Source: Syntrophomonadaceae bacterium (GTDB taxonomy: Bacteria > Bacillota > Syntrophomonadia > Syntrophomonadales > Syntrophomonadaceae). From it: a DNA stretch of 13,099 nt. Positions 8,513 through 13,099 of the stretch are shown here, one piece after another. Position 1 is the first letter of the stretch; the number at the start of each line of letters is the position of its first letter. Below the pieces are notes generated by a model. The model had not been told where the DNA came from and did not search any database. It saw nothing but the letters and a program-made list of their open reading frames with translations. Location of the stretch: assembly GCA_012798055.1 (NCBI GenBank), contig JAAZOA010000241.1, positions 1 through 13,099 of the forward strand. The letters run 5' to 3'. Both the position numbers and the translations under genes were made by a program.

Positions 8513-8541
8513 ATGTTAGCACAACTCAGTCTAAGCGTCAA
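8513..8541 (-). promoter_or_regulatory. Sigma-A-type promoter for rpoB-rpoC
   Basis: On the minus strand TTGACG (8536-8541) is followed after exactly 17 bases by TAACAT (8513-8518), with TGC directly before the -10 (extended -10). The -35 matches the consensus at five of six positions and the -10 at four, which the TGn motif would compensate. The predicted start near 8507 gives a leader of about 130 bases before the rpoB GTG. It would let rpoBC be expressed independently of the ribosomal protein genes upstream. Confidence 0.72.
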
Positions 8542-8591
8542 GATTGTTGGAATTCGATACCAGGAAGGGATTTGTCGCCCCTCCGCCCCAA

Positions 8592-9254
8592 TTATTGGGT
8601 CTCTGCTTGGTCCGGCGGCGACTCTTCAGGGGGTGTCAAGGCAAATTCTTCGGCGATGATCTCATCTGCCCTCTTCAACCGGTTCAGGAATTTTATGCCG
8701 ATAATCAGCATAGCCAGGAGGACAATGGCTACTGCAGACAGGAACCCATCCACGGTGACTATTCTTGCCAGGCTGCCTGTCGGCAACCAGGTGGTGGTAT
8801 CCGGGCAATCCCAACTGTACTGGATTTCTTCCCACTTATTGGTCTCACTGATCTTAAAATAACCAGGTGCGCCTATAGTCAGACGAAATCCTGACAAACC
8901 TTTCAGCTGTGCCCACAGCCCCTCGCTGGGCGGTGGATCTATACTCAAGTAGGTTATCTGACCAAAAACGAAATTGATCTCTCGTACCCGCAAAGGCAAA
9001 CGGTCAGGCAGTTTTTGATAGCTTGACCAACCAGCGGTTTCCCGCTGTAAAAGCAAGGAGTCGCCCTGGTGGCTGCTCTTCCAGGTGCTGTCTGGATCGG
9101 TTACGTCTCCACCCTGGATCTGCACTTCCTCCCGCAATGTGCCATCGTCCTGCCACTGCAACTGCCAGACCACATCTGTGGCCAGGACCGAGCTGGGGCA
9201 GCACAAGAATACCATCAGCAGGGAAAGGCCAAGTACTCGGAACAACTTCTTCAT
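8592..9254 (-). CDS. Predicted secreted/single-pass membrane protein of unknown function
   Basis: I do not recognise this protein. From the ATG at 9252-9254 it has 220 residues: a signal peptide (MKKLFRVLGLSLLMVFLCC, cleavage likely after VLA at residue 25), a tryptophan-rich predicted extracytoplasmic domain (about 26-165), one hydrophobic transmembrane segment (about 168-190), a basic stop-transfer NRLKR and a 25-residue acidic, proline-containing cytoplasmic tail. No catalytic or metal-binding motif is evident. An in-frame ATG at 9278 is possible, but the promoter at 9293-9321 would start transcription about 8 bases before it, leaving no room for a ribosome binding site, so 9254 is preferred; AAGGGTG lies upstream of it. 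It sits between the rplL terminator and the rpoB promoter. The strand pattern DDGTLREEVQIQG with the later FRLTIGAPGYFKIS then YSWDC faintly recalls LppM/DUF3153-type domains; this is an inference only. Confidence 0.85.
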   Translation of the reverse strand: MKKLFRVLGLSLLMVFLCCPSSVLATDVVWQLQWQDDGTLREEVQIQGGDVTDPDSTWKSSHQGDSLLLQRETAGWSSYQKLPDRLPLRVREINFVFGQITYLSIDPPPSEGLWAQLKGLSGFRLTIGAPGYFKISETNKWEEIQYSWDCPDTTTWLPTGSLARIVTVDGFLSAVAIVLLAMLIIGIKFLNRLKRADEIIAEEFALTPPEESPPDQAETQ

Positions 9255-9292
9255 CGTCTCAGCACCCTTTCCGGACATTTTTTTCCTATTCA

Positions 9293-9321
9293 ATAATATA
9301 ACACTAGGCAGGATTTGCCAA
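9293..9321 (-). promoter_or_regulatory. Sigma-A-type promoter for the orphan membrane protein gene
   Basis: On the minus strand TTGGCA (9316-9321), a 17-base spacer, then TATTAT (9293-9298); each hexamer matches the consensus at five of six bases. Predicted transcription starts near 9286, about 32 bases before the ATG at 9254. It begins immediately after the U tract of the rplL terminator, so this gene appears to be a new transcription unit and not just a read-through passenger of rplJL. Confidence 0.75.
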
Positions 9322-9325
9322 GCAA

Positions 9326-9356
9326 CAAAAAAGGAGTGCCATCTCTGGCACTCCCG
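9326..9356 (-). terminator. Rho-independent terminator after rplL
   Basis: Read on the minus strand, a perfect 9-base stem GGAGTGCCA / TGGCACTCC (9354-9346 with 9341-9333) with a four-base GAGA loop is followed by six T (9332-9327). It starts about 15 bases after the rplL stop codon. It is a textbook intrinsic terminator and should end or strongly reduce transcription from the rplJL unit. Confidence 0.93.
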
Positions 9357-9370
9357 CATAGAAAACGTGA

Positions 9371-9742
9371 TTATTTTACTTCGACACTGGCGCCGGCTTC
9401 TTCTAATTTGGCTTTGATCTGGGCAGCTTCTTCTTTGCTGATCTTTTCCTTTACCGGTTTGGGGGCTTCATCCACCAGGGCCTTGGCTTCTTTCAGGCCC
9501 AGGTCGGTCAGTTCTCTAACCACCTTGATAACATTGATCTTCTTGTCTCCGGCGCCCATCAGGATCACGTCGAATTCGGTCTGTTCTTCAACCGGAGCAG
9601 CTGCAGCCGGAGCAGCAGCAGCTACAGCAACAGGGGCAGCAGCACTTACGCCGAATTCTTCTTCCAGGGCTTTGACAAGTTCGGACAGTTCCAGAACGGT
9701 AAGACCTTTAACTATTTCGATAACTTCCTGTACTTTACTCAT
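9371..9742 (-). CDS. rplL: 50S ribosomal protein L7/L12
   Basis: L7/L12 is the multicopy acidic stalk protein that recruits and stimulates the translational GTPases (EF-Tu, EF-G, IF2, RF3). The 123-residue product has the standard architecture: an N-terminal dimerisation domain that binds L10 (about residues 1-32, with LTVLELSELVKALEEEFGV), a flexible Ala/Pro hinge (about 33-52), and a C-terminal factor-binding domain (about 55-123) with the conserved block KINVIKVVRELTDLGLKEAK (about 68-87). The ATG start is preceded by GGGAGG. It follows rplJ by 79 bases and is followed directly by an intrinsic terminator. Having its own strong ribosome binding site fits the need for several copies per L10. 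Confidence 0.98.
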   Translation of the reverse strand: MSKVQEVIEIVKGLTVLELSELVKALEEEFGVSAAAPVAVAAAAPAAAAPVEEQTEFDVILMGAGDKKINVIKVVRELTDLGLKEAKALVDEAPKPVKEKISKEEAAQIKAKLEEAGASVEVK

Positions 9743-9821
9743 TATGTGATAACCTCCCTACAATATTTGTCATTTGTCAGCGATAACGATGGTTGATGAT
9801 TCCAGGTTGCCGTCCTGCGAA

Positions 9822-10346
9822 CTACCCGGCTTGTTTTTGTTCCCGGACCCCGTCCAGGGCTCTTACCAAACCTGTCAGGTTGGCATTCAGGACGCGTACA
9901 AAGGATGTAATCGGGGCCTGCATTGTCCCGACCACCTGTCCCAGCAGTATCTCCCGCGGAGGCAGCTGAGCCAGTTCCTTGATTTTGTCCGCATCTATCA
10001 TCTGCCCCTGCAGTATCCCTAATTTGATCTCCAGCTCCTTGTTGGTTTTGGCGAATTCGAATATGGTTTTGGCTGGACCGACCGGATCCTCCTGGCTGAA
10101 TACAACCGCGTTGGGCCCCGTAATTTGCGGAGCGATGTCGCCGTAGCCAGATTGCTGCAATGCGAAACGGAACATGGTATTTTTAAGCACCTTGTATTCT
10201 ACGCCCGGAACCCGCAGTTTGTTCCGCAGTTCGGTGATCTGTTCCACATTCAGACCGCGGTAATCAGTACATATCACCAGGGTAGCCGCATCCAGCTTTT
10301 GCTTGATTTCCTGCACCACCTGTTGTTTTTCTTGAATCTTGGCCAT
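9822..10346 (-). CDS. rplJ: 50S ribosomal protein L10
   Basis: L10 anchors the L7/L12 stalk to 23S rRNA beside L11. The 174-residue product begins MAKIQEKQQVVQEIKQKL and contains the conserved segments TDYRGLNVEQITELRNKLR (about 28-46) and YKVLKNTMFRFAL (about 51-63). The C-terminal helical part that holds L12 dimers ends in LTGLVRALDGVREQK. The ATG start has an AAGGGGGTGA ribosome binding site. The upstream 270-base gap carries an L10-type leader with a terminator, so synthesis is likely autoregulated by the L10-L12 complex, as known for this family. It is followed by rplL after 79 bases. Confidence 0.98.
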   Translation of the reverse strand: MAKIQEKQQVVQEIKQKLDAATLVICTDYRGLNVEQITELRNKLRVPGVEYKVLKNTMFRFALQQSGYGDIAPQITGPNAVVFSQEDPVGPAKTIFEFAKTNKELEIKLGILQGQMIDADKIKELAQLPPREILLGQVVGTMQAPITSFVRVLNANLTGLVRALDGVREQKQAG

Positions 10347-10458
10347 TCATTTCTCACCCCCTTGCACTTTTTGCTCATGATTCCACTCTAGATTTATTCC
10401 AGGCGGAGGGTATTGCTTAATTTGCCGAAGTATGACCGCTAATCCCGGTCGGCTCAAT

Positions 10459-10492
10459 AAAAAACCCCTGCCCTTCAACACGCAGAGGTTTT
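10459..10492 (-). terminator. Attenuator terminator in the rplJ leader
   Basis: Minus-strand AACCTCTGC (10490-10482) and GCAGGGGTT (10471-10463) form a 9-base stem with one G-U pair around a 10-base loop, extended by flanking A-U pairs and followed by six T (10464-10459). Its 5' arm is also complementary to GCTGAGGTTT (10545-10536) at nine of ten positions, which provides a competing antiterminator. It lies about 115 bases before the rplJ start, so it works within the leader and does not mark the end of the operon. Confidence 0.85.
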
Positions 10493-10590
10493 TCGCGCTC
10501 CCTCCCTAACAGGAAAGCAGTTCGACTATCTTGATAAACCTCAGCGGGCAATCTCATTAAGGCTTTCGCCACCGGCTGTCTACAGTTCGT
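10459..10590 (-). promoter_or_regulatory. L10-type ribosomal leader (rplJL autoregulatory RNA)
   Basis: The minus-strand segment contains the hallmarks of the bacterial L10 leader: GTAGACAGCCGGTGG, a GGC-GAAA-GCC tetraloop hairpin (10561-10570), a TTAATG linker and CCCGCTGAGG. CAGCcGG (10578-10572) pairs with CCcGCTG (10548-10542) around the inner hairpin, leaving one C-C mismatch. In the known family the L10(L12)4 complex binds this fold to reduce rplJL expression. The downstream end is the attenuator terminator listed separately. Boundaries are approximate. Confidence 0.8.
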
Positions 10591-10616
10591 ATTTGCAATT
10601 TTCATGCAGCCTCGCT

Positions 10617-11318
10617 CTATTTGTTGGCTGCGATAAGTATCAGCGGATTCACTTTGATCCCCGGACCCATAGTGGAACATATATTTACCGAGCGCATGTA
10701 CTGGCCTTTGGCCGCCGCCGGTTTAGCCTTGAGCAAAGCCTCCGCGAACGCGTTCAGGTTTTCCTGGAGTTTCTCCACCTCAAAGGACACCCTGCCGATA
10801 GGAACGTGCACTATAGATGTCTTATCCACTCTGAATTCTATGCGCCCGGCCTTGAGCTCCTTTATAGTCCGTTCGATATCAAATGTAACTGTACCGGCTT
10901 TGGGATTGGGCATCAGGCCCCTGGGCCCCAGGATTTTGCCGAGTCTTCCAACTACCGCCATCATGTCAGGGGTAGCGACAGCGACATCGAAATCGAACCA
11001 GCCGCCCTGGATCTTTTCCGCCAGGTCTTCGGCACCAACAAAATCGGCACCAGCCGCTTCGGCTTCCTTCTGTTTTTCTCCTTTGGCGAAAACCAGCACC
11101 TTGAGAGTTTTTCCAGTCCCATGCGGTAAGCTCACGGTGCCCCTGACCTGCTGATCAGCATGGCGGGGATCTACACCCAGCTTCACGTGCGCTTCAACTG
11201 TCTCATCGAATTTGGCGACTGCTATTTCTTTCACCAGACTCAGGGCTTCGCCCGGCTCGTAAAGTTTGCTGCGGTCTATCTTCTTCACCGCATCCTCGTA
11301 TTTTTTGCCTCTTTTCAA
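10617..11318 (-). CDS. rplA: 50S ribosomal protein L1
   Basis: L1 forms the mobile L1 stalk of the 50S subunit, binds 23S rRNA and assists movement of deacylated tRNA out of the E site; in other bacteria it also represses the rplK-rplA message. The 233-residue product has the normal length and family motifs, including GTVSLPHGTGK (about 60-70), VGRLGKILGPRGLMPNPKAG (about 123-142) and the C-terminal MGPGIKVNP. The start is TTG (11316-11318), supported by a GGGAGG ribosome binding site 8 bases upstream and by the near-family beginning KRGKKYEDAVKKID. It follows rplK after a 64-base gap and is followed by the L10 leader. Confidence 0.97.
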   Translation of the reverse strand: MKRGKKYEDAVKKIDRSKLYEPGEALSLVKEIAVAKFDETVEAHVKLGVDPRHADQQVRGTVSLPHGTGKTLKVLVFAKGEKQKEAEAAGADFVGAEDLAEKIQGGWFDFDVAVATPDMMAVVGRLGKILGPRGLMPNPKAGTVTFDIERTIKELKAGRIEFRVDKTSIVHVPIGRVSFEVEKLQENLNAFAEALLKAKPAAAKGQYMRSVNICSTMGPGIKVNPLILIAANK

Positions 11319-11382
11319 AATTAAAACCTCCCTGTGGTTATTTCGGATATTATCCTCCCACGTTGTGCCTTGACCAGGCTGG

Positions 11383-11808
11383 TTAATCCACGATCTCCAA
11401 GCCCATGCTGCGGGCTGTGCCTTCGATCATCCTGATGGCGGCTTCCAAATCAGCCGAATTCAAGTCCGCCTTCTTCATCTCCGCGATTTCCACCAGTTTA
11501 GCCCGGGGAACCCGGCCGACCCTTTTCTTTTTCGGATCTCCAGAGCCCTTTTCCAGGTTGGCAGCCTTCTTCAGCAGGTCGGATGCCGGAGGAGACTTGA
11601 GCTCAAAGGTGAAAGACCGGTCTTCGTAAACGGTGATCTCAACGGGAATGATATAGCCAGTCTGATTGGCGGTCTTGGCATTGTATTCCTTACAGAAGCC
11701 CATTATGTTAACCCCATGTTGCCCCAAAGCCGGTCCAACTGGGGGAGCTGGGGTAGCCTTGCCTGCAGCGATCTGCAGCTTGACTTTTGCTTTTACTTTC
11801 TTGGCCAC
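11383..11808 (-). CDS. rplK: 50S ribosomal protein L11
   Basis: L11 binds the GTPase-associated centre of 23S rRNA at the stalk base and is the target region of thiostrepton; it is also needed for RelA activation in bacteria that use it. The 141-residue product has the usual length. The N-terminal domain carries the proline-rich thiostrepton region (about residues 18-35, including PAPPVGPALGQHGVNIM) and the C-terminal rRNA-binding domain contains the family block near ADLNSADLEAAIRMIEGTAR (about 115-134). The start is GTG (11806-11808) with an ideal AAGGAGGTG site that begins inside the nusG stop codon, so rplK and nusG are 12 bases apart and probably translationally linked. Confidence 0.97.
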   Translation of the reverse strand: MAKKVKAKVKLQIAAGKATPAPPVGPALGQHGVNIMGFCKEYNAKTANQTGYIIPVEITVYEDRSFTFELKSPPASDLLKKAANLEKGSGDPKKKRVGRVPRAKLVEIAEMKKADLNSADLEAAIRMIEGTARSMGLEIVD

Positions 11809-11820
11809 GATTACACCTCC

Positions 11821-12444
11821 TTACAACTTGTTGATTTGTTCATAATCCAGTTCCACCGGTGTTTCCCGGCCAAACATAGAGATATTGACCCTGACTTTAC
11901 CGCGGTCTGGCAGCAATTCCTTGACCACGCCCTCGAAATTCTCAAAAGGACCGCTGTTGACCCGGATATTTTCCCCGATTTCCAGGTTTATGACCCGGGG
12001 TTTCTTGCCCATCAAGCCCATCTGGGTAAGGATCTTGTTGATCTCGGACTCCAATAGCGGGATGGGCTTGGTGCCACTCCCCACAAATCCAGTTACACCT
12101 GGAGTATGGTGCACCACATACCATGAATCTTCGCTCATGATCATATTGACGATCACGTAGCCCGGGAAAACACGTTTGGTAGTGACCTTCTTTTTGCCGC
12201 CTTTATATTCAACCTCTTGTTCTTCAGGAATTATGATATCGAATATCTTGTCCTGCATGCCCATCGACTCGACACGCTTGGTCAAATCGACCTTGATCTT
12301 ATTTTCATAGCCGGAATAGGTATGCACAACATACCAATCGCCCTTCTTTTCAGGAAGTTTAGGCCCGGTTTCGAGGCTATCCTCAGCAGCCATATCGGTA
12401 TATTCACCTTGGTTAATCAGATCTTCCGTGGTTATTGCGACCAT
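11821..12444 (-). CDS. nusG: Transcription termination/antitermination factor NusG
   Basis: NusG binds the RNA polymerase clamp, affects pausing, and couples transcription to translation or Rho. The NGN domain starts at WYVVHTYSGYENKIKVDLTK and includes FPGYVIVNMIM and WYVVHHTPGVTGFVG. A C-terminal KOW domain follows (SGPFENFEGVVKEL onward). From the ATG at 12442-12444 the protein has 207 residues, which is longer than the roughly 175 usual in Firmicutes because about 35 acidic residues precede the NGN domain. The start is uncertain. That ATG directly abuts a GGGGAG motif, which is too close to serve it. An internal ATG at 12391-12393 has an AAGGTGA about 10 bases upstream, and a TTG at 12459 would overlap secE. 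The gene lies between secE and rplK in the conserved order. Confidence 0.93.
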   Translation of the reverse strand: MVAITTEDLINQGEYTDMAAEDSLETGPKLPEKKGDWYVVHTYSGYENKIKVDLTKRVESMGMQDKIFDIIIPEEQEVEYKGGKKKVTTKRVFPGYVIVNMIMSEDSWYVVHHTPGVTGFVGSGTKPIPLLESEINKILTQMGLMGKKPRVINLEIGENIRVNSGPFENFEGVVKELLPDRGKVRVNISMFGRETPVELDYEQINKL

Positions 12445-12451
12445 CTCCCCT

Positions 12452-12694
12452 TTATGCAAAACGCTCCATCAGCTTTTCCAATACAAATGAAAGGCCTGTG
12501 TCAAAAAGCCAGATTATCAGAGCCATAATAGCTACTGATAGCAAGACCACCCCGGTATAGCCCATCAATTGCGTCCTGCCCGGCCAGTGAACCTTTTTCA
12601 ATTCACTGACTACCCCGGAAATATACTGTCTGCCATTTTCCCACCAGAGTTTAAGATTGCTTTCATTACCGGTGGAGATGTTGCCTTTACCCAA
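12452..12694 (-). CDS. secE: Preprotein translocase subunit SecE
   Basis: SecE is the small essential clamp subunit of the SecYEG protein-conducting channel in the inner membrane. The 80-residue product is typical of the short Gram-positive form. It has a polar N-terminus (about 1-25), an amphipathic helix with the conserved ELKKVHWPGRTQL motif (about 31-43), and a single transmembrane helix (about 45-64, GYTGVVLLSVAIMALIIWLF). The start is TTG (12692-12694), with GGGGAAGTGAT upstream; an in-frame TGA three codons earlier rules out a longer form. It follows rpmG by 20 bases and precedes nusG, the classical rpmG-secE-nusG order. Confidence 0.95.
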   Translation of the reverse strand: MGKGNISTGNESNLKLWWENGRQYISGVVSELKKVHWPGRTQLMGYTGVVLLSVAIMALIIWLFDTGLSFVLEKLMERFA

Positions 12695-12714
12695 TTTTAA
12701 TCACTTCCCCAGGA

Positions 12715-12864
12715 TTACTTGGTTTCTTTGTGGATAGTATGGGCATTGCAGAATTTGCAGTGCTTCCTTACTTCCATCTTTTCGGTATTTTTCTTCTTGT
12801 CCTTGGTAGTCCTATAGTTGCGCTGTTTACACTCCGTACACGCCAAGGTAATTCCAACCCTCAC
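12715..12864 (-). CDS. rpmG: 50S ribosomal protein L33, zinc-ribbon type
   Basis: L33 is a small 50S protein near the E site. This 49-residue frame is short but unambiguous. It begins RVGITLACTECKQRNYRTTK after a GTG start and ends HTIHKETK. Four cysteines (C9, C12, C36, C39) form the CxxC...CxxC zinc ribbon, so it is the C+ paralogue; bacteria often carry a zinc-free second copy that takes over in zinc starvation. The GTG (12862-12864) has GGAGGTG at 12870-12876. It is the first gene after the promoter at 12902-12930 and precedes secE by 20 bases. Confidence 0.95.
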   Translation of the reverse strand: MRVGITLACTECKQRNYRTTKDKKKNTEKMEVRKHCKFCNAHTIHKETK

Positions 12865-12901
12865 CGTGACACCTCCATCCTGTGCACAAAAATACTACAA
12901 T

Positions 12902-12930
12902 ACTCTATCACATGCCCCTATGAATGTCAA
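12902..12930 (-). promoter_or_regulatory. Sigma-A-type promoter for rpmG-secE-nusG-rplK-rplA
   Basis: On the minus strand a consensus TTGACA (12925-12930) is followed after exactly 17 bases by TAGAGT (12902-12907), with TGA just before the -10 as an extended element. The predicted start near 12895 leaves a short leader of about 31 bases before the rpmG GTG. No terminator is visible between tuf and this promoter, so read-through from tuf is possible. Confidence 0.8.
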
Positions 12931-12964
12931 CCATGGCGGTCCTTGTTCGCTGGCCTGGCCGAGT

Positions 12965-13099
12965 CTAGGCGTCGATGCTGGTGACTACTCCGGAACCAAC
13001 GGTTCTGCCGCCCTCGCGGATCGCGAAGCGGAGCCCTTCCTCTATCGCTATCGGGGTGATCAGGGTGATCGCCATCTGGATGTTGTCTCCCGGCATTAC
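12965..13099 (-). CDS. tuf: Elongation factor Tu, C-terminal fragment (cut by window edge)
   Basis: EF-Tu delivers aminoacyl-tRNA to the ribosomal A site as a GTP complex. Only the last 44 residues are in the window, from VMPGDNIQMAITLITPIAIE to GSGVVTSIDA before a TAG stop. This is the conserved domain-3 end of EF-Tu (MPGDN, EEGLRFAIREGGRTVG). The 3' end is followed by a 100-base gap with the rpmG promoter. In many Clostridia a tuf copy lies upstream of rpmG and another follows fusA; whether a second copy exists here cannot be seen. Confidence 0.97.
   Translation of the reverse strand, partial: VMPGDNIQMAITLITPIAIEEGLRFAIREGGRTVGSGVVTSIDA

Noticed and set aside
9269..9278. Lipoprotein lipobox in the orphan protein (FLCC near residues 16-19)
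   Set aside because: The residues before the cysteines (VFL) do not fit the usual small-residue lipobox, whereas VLA at 23-25 fits a type I signal peptidase site.
8592..9359. Longer form of the orphan membrane protein starting at 9359
   Set aside because: The extra N-terminal residues are translated from the rplL terminator and from the promoter, and precede the predicted transcription start, so they cannot be part of the product made from that promoter.
10347..10458. Possible extra promoter between the attenuator and rplJ (TTGAGC, 17 bases, CATACT)
   Set aside because: Each hexamer matches at only about four of six positions and the first overlaps the end of the terminator; too weak to annotate beside the clear leader. 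The rest of this stretch shows only the rplJ ribosome binding site.
10417..10680. Minus-strand 87-residue open frame over the end of rplA and the L10 leader
   Set aside because: It overlaps the 3' end of rplA in another frame and runs through the leader and attenuator terminator, which explain the sequence better than a protein.
1..13099. Mobile elements, CRISPR arrays, tRNA/rRNA genes or a defence-type gene cluster
   Set aside because: No transposase-like frame, terminal repeats, direct-repeat array or structural RNA signature was seen; apart from one orphan gene, the window is conserved housekeeping DNA.

Overview
The window is a bacterial informational-gene cluster in which every gene lies on the minus strand, so transcription runs from high to low coordinates. 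In that direction the order is: tuf (3' end only), rpmG, secE, nusG, rplK, rplA, L10-leader attenuator, rplJ, rplL, terminator, an unrecognised membrane protein gene, rpoB, rpoC, an L7Ae/YbxF-type gene (rplGB), rpsL, rpsG, fusA (5' end only). This order, the L7Ae-family gene between rpoC and rpsL, the strong GGAGG-type ribosome binding sites and the insert-free RpoB/RpoC sequences point to a Firmicutes bacterium of the Clostridia, plausibly a Syntrophomonas/Desulfotomaculum-like lineage. The genus is an inference and is not proven here. Base composition looks roughly half GC and is even across the window, with no mobile elements, tRNAs, rRNAs or CRISPR arrays seen.

Region by region: 12965-13099 is the EF-Tu C-terminus. 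A sigma-A-type promoter at 12902-12930 then drives rpmG-secE-nusG-rplK-rplA (12864 down to 10617). A 270-base gap (10347-10616) holds an L10-type leader with a terminator and a complementary antiterminator strand. After it come rplJ and rplL, closed by a textbook Rho-independent terminator at 9326-9356. Immediately downstream lies a new promoter (9293-9321) and a 220-residue predicted signal-peptide plus single-TM protein of unknown function. A further promoter (8513-8541) and a structured leader of about 130 nt precede rpoB-rpoC. A fourth promoter (1346-1374), embedded in an inverted repeat, precedes rplGB-rpsL-rpsG-fusA.

Functionally, the genes make the RNA polymerase beta and beta' subunits, the L11/L1/L10-L12 stalk components, decoding-site and head proteins of the 30S subunit (S12, S7), elongation factors, a transcription elongation factor (NusG) and a Sec translocase subunit. 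The regulatory sites split the cluster into at least four transcription units, although read-through between them is likely. All four promoters have a -35/-10 spacing of exactly 17 bases.

Most of the window is conserved housekeeping DNA. The parts that are not routine are the orphan membrane protein between rplL and rpoB with its own promoter, the rpoB leader hairpins, the promoter-embedded inverted repeat before rplGB, and several start-site questions (rpoC, nusG). I see no evidence for an undescribed multi-gene system; the orphan gene is the best candidate for something new.
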